Positions 12,801-23,700 of a stretch of 64,000 nucleotides of DNA are shown piece by piece. Origin of the DNA: Bolinopsis microptera (taxonomy: Eukaryota > Ctenophora > Tentaculata > Lobata > Bolinopsidae); NCBI RefSeq assembly GCF_026151205.1, contig NC_087079.1, positions 10,158,635 through 10,222,634 of the forward strand, given 5' to 3'. The notes below the pieces were generated by a model. The model did not search any database. It was not told the origin of the DNA and worked only from the letters and a program-made list of their open reading frames with translations. The translations under genes were made by a program, and so were the position numbers. How positions within the stretch are numbered: position 1 is the stretch's first letter; every line of letters starts with the position of its first letter.

Positions 12801-14720
12801 CTACTTGAAGTCTACTAACTCCTCCACGTAGGAAGCAGGGAAGAGGCCTCTGTTAGTTCGGATCCTCCCGTAGATCCATCCGTTGTTCTGATCTTCTAGA
12901 CGAAATATCACCTGAATATGAGAAATATATGAGAAATGTAAGTCAGAACTAAAATTACAAGTGCGAGAATAAAATTGTATTTTAATCTAATAGTAAAAAA
13001 TTAACATTAAAGAGAAATAGAAAGTACCTGTCGGCTGTCCAGCAGATATGGTGATATTAAAGAGAAAGAGAAATAGAAAGTACCTGCCCAGCAGATATGG
13101 TGATATTAAAGAGAAAGAGAAATAGAAAGTACCTGTCCAGCAGATATGGTGATATTAAAGAGAAATAGAAATAGAAAGTACCTGTCCAGCAGATATGGTG
13201 ATATTAAAGAGAAAGAGAAATAGAAAGTACCTGTCCAGCAGATATGGTGATATTAAAGAGAAAGAGAAAGACGCAGTACCTGTCCAGCAGATATTGAGAT
13301 ATTAAAGATAAAAAGAAAGAGAAAGTACCTGTCCAGCAGATATGAAGATATTAAAGATAAAGATAAAGAGAAAGAGAAAGTACCTGTCCAGCAGATATGG
13401 TGATATTAAAGAGAAAGAGAAAGACGCAGTACCTGTCCAGCAGATATTGAGATATTAAAGATAAAAAGAAAGAGAAAATACCTGTCCAGCAGATATGAAG
13501 ATATTAAAGATAAAGAGAAAGAGAAAGAGACAGTACCTATCCAGCAGATATTGAGATATTAAAGATAAAGAGAAAGAGACAGTACCTATCCAGCAGATAT
13601 GGTGATATTAAAGAGAAAGAGAAGGACGCAGTACCTGTCCAGCAGATATGGAGATATTAAAGAGAAAGAGAAAGAGAAAGTACCTGTCCAGCAGATATGG
13701 TGATATTAAAGAGAAGGAGAAAGACGCAGTACCTGTCCAGCAGATATGAAGATATTAAAGATAAAGAGAAAGAGAAAGTACCTGTCCAGCAGATATGGTG
13801 ATATTAAAGAGAAAGAGAAAGACGCAGTACCTGTCCAGCAGATATGGAGATATTAAAGAGAAAGAGAAAGAGAAAGTACCTGTCCAGCAGATATGGTGAG
13901 CTCATCAGGACGTTGGGCCTGGTAGTCATACAAACAGCGCAACACAGCCCCTCTCTCTGGAATCTTCTCTAAATAGTTGCTGGGGAAATATCCCGTCTGC
14001 CCGTTGCACACCCCCTGATAGGAACAAATATATTTAATGTTTAAACATTTCAGAACATTTTCAGAACAAGACACTAGTATATAAATCAAAATCTCGCTCT
14101 GCAGAAAAAGAATGAGATTTCAGATACAGAGAATCTCAACTATGGTAATATCTACGGAATGGTAATATAATACTAGTGTAACCCGGCCTTCGGCCGGGAT
14201 TTCACTGCCGCAGTTTAAAAGGGTAGGAGCATTTACCCGTTGAGTCAAAACCCGCATTAGGTGAGCAATTCTATTCGGAGTGCCCTCACGTATCCAATGG
14301 TATCTTAAACAATAGTAATAGTATCTTAAACAATAATCAATAGAAATTAACCCTTAACACCACACCCGCCTATCATATTTGTGAACACGCATAACATTGT
14401 CGTATGAAAGTATGAACTCTTTCTCTGCAGTCCAAACAGTGCCCCTCCCCTAATGAGATTATAGTATAGACAGCGAATCTTACCCGGGTAACTCAATTAC
14501 ACTAATTATGCAGCTACATATGCGAGCCCCGTAACTCTTACCGTTCTGCTCAAGGCATTTTATGTAACATTTGTGGTACAAAACCATCAATTAAACCACT
14601 TACCAACGACCGATTTAAAAAACCTTTATCATTTAACTTCGTCAGAGTTTTGTCGGCACTTTACCGAAAAAATCAGTCCCGCAACTCTTACCGTTTTCTT
14701 GATTAAGCCGCTCAGAAATT

Positions 14721-14789
<69 letters not shown>

Positions 14790-17700
14790 AAACACACATT
14801 CTGGGATTATTAGTTAGATAATCAACTTTAAATGATTGGTACCTTGTGCCAGTCCTCATTCGTCTCCTCTACAACATCTACTCTAAACCCGGGCGCGCAC
14901 CACGCTTCACTGCTGTGTTCCAGGTCTTTATACTCGTACAGTGCCACACACACGTACAACGAACCTGAGTGTGGTCATGGTTACTGGGGTTGTTATGGTT
15001 ACTGGGGTTGTCATGGTTACTGGGGTTGTCGTGGTTACTGGGGTTGTCATGGTTACTGGGGTTGTCATGGTTATTGGGGTTGTCATGGTTACTGGGTGTT
15101 GTCATGGTTACTGGGTGTTGTCATAGTTACTGGAGGTTGTCATGGTTACTGGAGGTTGTCATGGTTACTGGGGGTTGTCATGGTTACTGGGGGTTGTCAT
15201 GGTTACTGGGGGTTGTCATGGTTACTGGGGGTTGTCATGGTTACTGGGGGTTGTCAAGGTTACTGGGTGTTGTCATGGTTACTGGGGGTTGTCATGGTTA
15301 CTGGGTGTTGTCATGGTTACTGGGGGTTGTCATGGTTACTGGCATGGGGGTTGTCATGGTTACTGGCATGGGGGTTGTCATGGTTACTGGCATGGGGGTT
15401 GTCATGGTTACTGGGGGTTGTCATGGTAACTGGGGGTTGTCATGGTTACTGGGTGTTGTAGTGATAACGTGATAGCACTATTATCTCCAGGAGTAAGAGA
15501 AAGTATTTGATTTCAAAGTTTACCTTCAACTATAGGATTCTGCACTAGTAAGTTCACTTCTTCAGGAGGAAAGTCTGGTCGCACTATCTCTGGAAGGATA
15601 ATTGAAGGTCAGCTACACGAAGGGATACAATCCAATTTAGTAATATAAGACTGAAAGCCGTTTCAATTGACGAAGGTCCTCAATAATGCTTTTATCATCC
15701 GATAATCGATATCCATATATTATTATATGTACAGAGTACCCACATTGAGCTATAAAATTGAATCACAGTTAAAGCGCTGGAGTACTGTACATACCTGAGT
15801 ACACTAAAATAAGCCGAGAATCTTAATAACATCCAGCCCAATGCTCCAATGACTAACAATGGAATTAAGTGTGCTAGAAAAGTAGAAACTTGTGAATCTT
15901 TAGACATAAAACATCAATTTCAGCAGATCTACCCTAACACAGCGACCACTGACAGGTGTAACCACAGTTAGTGAGTAGTGACCACAATAACCACAGTTAG
16001 TGACCACAATGACCACACTTAGTGAGTAGTGACCACAATAACCACAGTTAGTGAGTAGTGACCACAATGACCACACTTAGTGAGTAGTGACCACAATAAC
16101 CACAGTTAGTGAGTAGTGACCACAATAACCACACTTAGTGAGTAGTGACCACAATAACCACAGTTAGTGAGTAGTAACCACAATAACCACAGTTAGTGAG
16201 TAGTGACCACAAATCACAATGACCACCATAAATGACGAATACAATGACCAGCATTGTGTGTGCCACGACAACGCACCGTCATACTCATTACAAGGACTGG
16301 TAGGAGTACTGCGAACACGTGTTAATGATGTTTTGTGAGAGCAGAGTTTTGGGAGTTCCAACTTGTCGTGAGACTGAGACTTCGTGTACTTTGCTCTATC
16401 TGCAACCACGGTTACCATGGTTACCATGGTAAAAAATAACCTGTTGCTTTGAAACCTTATATAATTGTAACTCCATAAACTCAGGGGGTAGTATCACCCT
16501 TAAACTTTAAATATAGTAGAATATGTAATTTTTCTGTCCTACTAACCAGGAGGTTTGGGAGGAGCTAGGGGTGGTCTCCTCTGGTGCTGATCTGACTGTC
16601 TGATTATCATGGGAGCTTTTATCTCTTCCTCCCTGTGAAGAGGAAGGTTTTATTTGTTATTCATTTACACATTACGGTCAGTATGTTATTGTCAAGATCA
16701 GTCGCTAAGTCAGTAATATGTATTAACACGACCAAGATCTAACGGTTTATAAATTGGGTATTGTTAGATATACGATCAGGTACAGATTCTGACACTTAAA
16801 CGTTTGGTAGGAAAGCAGGGGTGTTAACCACTACACTGTAACCTGGTAGGTTTGGGAGGGGGTTTAGGAGGCAGGATGACACTGAGATCTGGTTTAGGAG
16901 GAACAGTTGGTGAAGTACTCTTTGTTCTGAGTGGAGCGCGCCCCTTCCTCTCAGGTAGGAGTGGGGGAGTGGCCCGCTCTACCACCTCACTCCCATCCTC
17001 AAATATGGAAGCTTGTATTGTAAAGTCTGAGTCCAACATTGTTCCGAATGTGTTAGGGGTAACGGAGCGGGTGATGGTGACCTCAGATTCACTGTCGTTA
17101 TCTGTGATTGTCGGTAAGTCTGTCTGATTGTCTGTATGTTTGTCTGTATGATTGTCTGTTTGTTTGTCTGACTGTTTGTCTGTCAGTGCCTTATAGTCTG
17201 CTATGTTTAGGTACGTGTCCATTTCCACATATTGACTGATATAATACCTCATTATAAAACAATACTCTAACAGATCCAGCTCAATAAACTGCCGGTAACT
17301 ATCTTGATATTACCAACTGTTCCGTTTAAAACACAACTGATAATGAGAAAGATAATGTAATTTAAGTAAGTGTTAGTTGACTTTACTTACTCTTCTGACT
17401 CGTCAGATGGAATGCTCTCTTTGTTGATTTCTTCTATATTATCGTACACATCTTCTACATCATCGTCATCTAACCAAGTAGGTTTTAATAATAATTTATA
17501 AAGCTATTAGAATTTATGCGGTTGAAAAGATGCCACAAGGTCTAAAAGGAGCCAACATATTTGTTATTGTCAACGTCGAAAACGAAAATATTATTATCAA
17601 AAACGATCGTTTGATAAGTTCCGAGCGAAACTAACCACTGGCGAAGTCCGCGAGGTTTGGAGCCTGAGCACCTTTCTGCAAAGTCCACCATTCTGCGCTA

Positions 17701-20700
17701 AGGGTCTGGTCTCTTCCGTCACTTATACCAGAGTCTGGAGCTGTAAGGAATTTGGGGTTAGCGTTATGTTTATAATTTGAACATTGAAGTACAGGGTGTA
17801 CCGCATATTAAATTTGACTTTTTTCCACTTCTATAATTGACAAAGTCAAACTTCATTGTTATTATTCACATTTTTATGAGACCCCTTAATTACAGTAAGC
17901 TTAAGTTCCTGAAGTACCACCATAACAGAACAGCAATTTGTGAGAAATCAAGTAATGATATAGACTTGAAACTTGGTGTGCACAAATTTCATACATTGTG
18001 ATGAAAAGTTTCGGCAATTGCTCTTTCATTAAATTATTTATTATTTTTCCAAATAAGTCACACTTTATGGGGTACACCCTGTATTTAATTTATAACAAAA
18101 CGGGGCTAGTGTTCATTAGTGCGATGTAAGCTAACATGAGGTGAACAAAAAATGTGGCTTCAATTGAATGCTTTAGCTATTGTGCAGCCTTGAACACACA
18201 ATTCACACCATCCCTGGAAATTATCAGGGATTTAGGTTATAATTATCATTGCGGTCAGCGGTCAGGAGTAAAGTTCTTGTTAAGCTAAGACTGAGGCTCA
18301 CCAGCGAGTAACCTTATTAGTAATAACCTGGCAGTTACTATAGTGCTTAGTAATCAGTCATATAATGTTTGTACCGTCAGTCCAGTTTTTAAAGTCAGGT
18401 TTAGTTCCTGGAGCCAATGTCCACCACTCTTTGCCGAGCGTGTCGTTTTTATTCAGTCTGCTGTCAAATGTCGGAGTCTCGAGCTCCGGCGAGCTACCTG
18501 CAGTCAACACATGACGTCATAGCATGTGATTTTATAACACTTTAAAATAACACGTGGTAATATGAAACGTGAGTGGTATGGTGTGACTCAGTCATTCAGG
18601 TATGGTGTGACTCAGTCATTCAGCATGATAGTATCTGCACATGCCTTATTGGACAACTTCGCCTTTAATTTGAAGTAATAAAACCACTAAATAGTAAATA
18701 TTGATGTCAAATCCGAAAACTGATTAAAACGAATCAATTTCGATCCAACGCATAACTGTCGTGCAAATTATCTAATGATTATTGGAAACAGAAAAGATTA
18801 AAAGTATATATTTAAATCACAGCACCGCAAACAAACACAGCACCAAAAAAATCACGTGACGTCATCAGAATTACATCACGCATCATACAATCACATAAAA
18901 CCATCGTAAAAATCACGTGACGTCACCGAAAAATCACGCGACTTGAAAATTAACCACCACAAATCACACTTTTCTTACTGTCAACGTCGATACACTCATA
19001 TATGTCAGAATCCGAGCCCTTATCATTGACTGAACACTCTTCTGGGAGGGATTTTGTAACACTTTTTAGTCTGACTGTTACGTAACTTTTCATAAGTAAC
19101 ACATTTTGTTTTCTTTCTAGAATACACAACTTTTTCCAATTTTCCGAATATACCAAATAAAATATAGCTGTTAAATTATAAATCGTTCGAAATTCGGACT
19201 ATTTTCTCGTTGAGACACCACTAGCTTGCTTGTTTGTATGTGGGGCACGTGCTCTACCGGGGCTCTACCTCAATACCTAAGTAGGGAGGCTACCTCCGCC
19301 ATTTATAATTCACATGAGAGATCTGACATTAGTCTCGAGGTTACACGAGGCTCATAAATGGGTGCTGCTCAATACCATTTAAACATTAGCCAGGGTCCAG
19401 CTCGAGTCTCAAGGAAGTGGCCAGGGTCTAGCTTGCCGACCTATCTCTTTAGCCTACACGGCTAGCAGTAGCAGGCGGTGTTGTTTTGTTTGTCATTGCT
19501 TGCCTTTTTGATGTCTATAGCATTTATCACAGTAAGCAAATTTGATAAGGAATTATTTTTTGTTGTGATGTAATCGTCGCGTAGTTCGTAAATGTTCAAA
19601 AATTTGCATTGCAAAAAACCTGTATATAGATGTTCGGGAATTTTGCCGTTTTCCTCACCTTTTTAATTTTATGAGAAACCAGCATTTGACCGGGACCGGG
19701 ACCGGGAATAGCTCAAAATTGTCAATCCCGGTACCGGGATTCCCGGTACCGGGAATCCCGGTCGATTACTGGTGCATGCAACTGGCCAGGTTTAGGTATC
19801 AGGTGATTTTTCCTGCAATTTGGTAGTTGTGAAACATCACCTTGGATTTCTGTTGTCACAAAACGTACCTTTTTAGACCTTTTCTCAAAGCATATAATAG
19901 CATATAATAGCATATAATCGCATATAATAGCATATAATAGCATATAATAGCATATAATAGCATATAATAGCATATAATAGCATATAATAGCATATAATAG
20001 CATATAATCGCATATAATCGCATGTAATATCATTCGATCACATATATAATCCATTGGGTGGGCGAAAATTGTCCCCCCGACAATTGACCCCCGATAATTG
20101 ACCCCCCGACAATGTAACTCAATACAACATCACCTCATACCATACTCCTCACGGTTCTCTTGATCTAGGAAGAATGCACCTTTGTTGTGGTGTGCCACAC
20201 TCCACATGAATAGATTCTTGGAAAATTCAGATGCTCTCCCCATAGCTAGTGGCACAGACGGGAATCGAACCCGGGACCCTGTGAATGCGAGACATTTCAC
20301 AAGCAGGCAGACTAACGAACTGTGCCACATAGCCATTTATAACTATAATGTATTATTTTAAACTGACTTGAAGCTCGTAAATGAAATGTCAAGGTTACGT
20401 GACAAGTTAATTGACCAATAAGAAGCAAGTACGTTATAATATCATCCGTCACGTGATATTCGTAACGATCTTGTTAAACATGTTCATATTTTCATTTTAA
20501 CAGCGGTCCATCTGGAGCCTCAGGTTAGTGAGTTAACGGCAACTTTCCTATGCAGGACAATGCGGGTTCAAATCCCGCCTAGCCTACTTCTCCAGATGGA
20601 TCGCTCTTTTAAAACATTTAATTTTATCTATTTAAACGTAACGACCATTGGTATTCATTTAAATGCGATTATAAAATATTATATGCTATTATATGCGATT

Positions 20701-23700
20701 ATATGAATATATGTTGGAGATGGAACTATAACTCTTGAGTCTACCGAATGCGATTATATATGCTATTATATGCTATTATAAGCTATCATATGCGATTATA
20801 TGATATTATATAATGCTATTATATGCGATTATATGATATTATGTGCTATTACATGCAATTATATGCTGGCGATTGAACTGTAATTCTTGAGTCTACCGAA
20901 TGCGATTGTATGTTATTATTATATGCTATTATATGCAATTATATGCTATTATATGCTATTATATGCTATTATATGATATTATATGCTATTATTTGCGATT
21001 ATTTTCAGTATTCATTCAGTATTCATTCAGTATTCATTCAGTAATCATTCAGTATTCATTCAGTATTCATTCAGTATTCATTCAGTATTCATTCAGTATT
21101 CATTCAGTATTCATTCAGTATTCATTCAGTATCCATTCAGTATTCATTTAGTATTCATTCAGTATTCATTCAGTATTCGGCATTTATTCAGTATTTAGCG
21201 GATTTGTTCATGTGGAGTGTGGCACATCACAACAAAAGTACCTCCTTCCTAGATCAAGAGTATCGTGAGATTTGTCCATGTGGAGTGCGGCACACCACAA
21301 CAAAGGTGCATTCTTCCTAGATCAAGAGAACCGTGAGGAGTATGGTATGAGGTGATGTTGTATTGAGTTACATTGTCGGGGGGTCAATTATCGGGGGTCA
21401 ATTGTCGGGGGGACAATTTTCGCCCACCCAATGGATTATATATGTGATCGAATGATATTACATGCGATTATATGCGATTATATGCTATTATATGCTATTA
21501 TATGCTATTATATGCTATTATATGCTATTATATGCTATTATATGCTATTATATGCGATTATATGCTATTATATGCTATTATATGCTTTGAGAAAAGGTCT
21601 AAAAAGGTACGTTTTGTGACAACAGAAATCCAAGGTGATGTTTCACAACTACCAAATTGCAGGAAAAATCACCTGATACCTAAACCTGGCCAGTTGCATG
21701 CACCAGTAATCGACCGGGATTCCCGGTACCGGGAATCCCGGTACCGGGATTGACAATTTTGAGCTATTCCCGGTCCCGGTCCCGGTCAAATGCTGGTTTC
21801 TGAGCAATAAAATCGACAAGAGTATTAGCAGTTATCATTTGAAAGCAGAAATCAATGGTGCGCCGACTACTGGTTATGAATGATAATCCAGAAAGTGATA
21901 GATCTCGAAGATGATCTCCGTCTGACTAGTTGACGTAGAATTTACCATGATCTCCTTGTCCTGTCTGGTGTGGTCCTTTAAAGTCCCCACTAGGAAGTAT
22001 TCCTACATGTTGGGTGCAGTCTTTGGTAGACTCAAGAGTTACAGTTCCATCTCCAGGATGATGCTTGGCAATCAGCATGAAAATAAATCTTTGAAAAGAT
22101 CTTTAATAGGTTGAATGCATACGTTGGATCATATTCACCCTGCTACTATATGCGATTATTTGCAATTATATGCCAATTATTTGCGAGTATAAATAATAAA
22201 ATGTGATTTTAAGAGATAATATACGTGATTATATATGTGATTAAATGCGATTATATGCTATTATATGCTATTTTGCGGAATTATTTTGCAATTATATGCG
22301 ATTATTTGCAATTTTATGCCATTATATGCTATTATATGCTATTATATGCGATTATATGCGATTATTTTGCGATTATTTGCGATTTTATGCGATATTGCTA
22401 TATAATGGTTGTTGCATAGCATTATAAAACGTTTGTACTGCAGCTATGAATTCTGTAACCTGCTCATTCTGTGACAAGTCTTTTGCCAATAAATATAGTC
22501 TGTCCTCACACATTAGTAGGTATCATCGAGAGAACCGAGAGTCAGATGAAAGTTCTGCAATTCTACTGCCGCTGTCAAAAGCTAACTCAGATGTGACTGA
22601 TGTCAAAATGGAGGGTCCTGATTCTGTATGTTTCAGATGCTGATACAATAGTTTTCTGAAGAATCTCAGCAAGGTGGTTCTAACTCTGATGTACCAGGTA
22701 GTGGTGATGATGAATTTAGTGGTGTAACAAGTAGCGATGTATGAGTCCAACAAAGAATATAGTGCTAAAGAGTTAGAATCTGATACTGACTGGGCAACAC
22801 GTAGGCAAGGGAAAAGGAGTACCAATCAAACAACCAAACAGTAAAAAGATATCGAGTTTACTTAAATCTCTAGACGTCCTGTTACAAGTAAAATTGTGTA
22901 AAGAGCAAAATAAATGTTTTGACATTTTATCTCATACATGATGAAAACCGAATTGTTTGTTGTCTTGATGTCAAATCCGAAAACTGATTAAAACGAATCA
23001 ATTTCGATCCAACGCATAACTGTCGTGCAAATTATCTAATGATTATTGGAAACAGAAAAGATTAAAAGTATATATTTAAATCACAGCACCGCAAACAAAC
23101 ACAGCACCAAAAAAATCACGTGACGTCATCAGAATTACATCACGCATCATACAATCACATAAAACCATCGTAAAAATCACGTGACGTCACCGAAAAATCA
23201 CGCGACTTGAAAATTAACCACCACAAATCACACTTTTCTTACTGTCAACGTCGATACACTCATATATGTCAGAATCCGAGCCCTTATCATTGACTGAACA
23301 CTCTTCTGGGAGGGATTTTGTAACACTTTTTAGTCTGACTGTTACGTAACTTTTCATAAGTAACACATTTTGTTTTCTTTCTAGAATACACAACTTTTTC
23401 CAATTTTCCGAATATACCAAATAAAATATAGCTGTTAAATTATAAATCGTTCGAAATTCGGACTATTTTCTCGTTGAGACACCACTAGCTTGCTTGTTTG
23501 TATGTGGGGCACGTGCTCTACCGGGGCTCTACCTCAATACCTAAGTAGGGAGGCTACCTCCGCCATTTATAATTCACATGAGAGATCTGACATTAGTCTC
23601 GAGGTTACACGAGGCTCATAAATGGGTGCTGCTCAATACCATTTAAACATTAGCCAGGGTCCAGCTCGAGTCTCAAGGAAGTGGCCAGGGTCTAGCTTGC

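Larger units (their letters stand above)
19674..21802. mobile_element. 2.1-kb foldback element with about 530-bp inverted arms
   Basis: Left arm about 19,674-20,212, right arm about 21,263-21,802, near-perfect reverse complements. From the outside in, each arm holds AGAAACCAGCATTTGACC, a (GACCGG)n/CCCGGTACCGGG block, a unique block, an array of GCATATAATA units, and a CAATTGACCCCC block. The centre holds a tRNA-like sequence, a second tRNA-like hairpin, more TATGC(T/G)ATTA arrays and a CAGTATTCATT array. No transposase is seen. The element lies 9 bp after direct-repeat copy 1. Confidence 0.85.

Noticed and set aside
14832-15472. Long open frames of Trp/Gly/Val/Ser-rich repeats on both strands
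   Set aside because: They translate an 18-bp minisatellite in several frames at once, lie inside an intron, and have no non-repeat domain.
18950-19156. 68-codon open frame identical at 23,214-23,420 as a duplicated gene
   Set aside because: Identity follows from the 965-bp duplication, and no domain, start context or splice partner supports coding.
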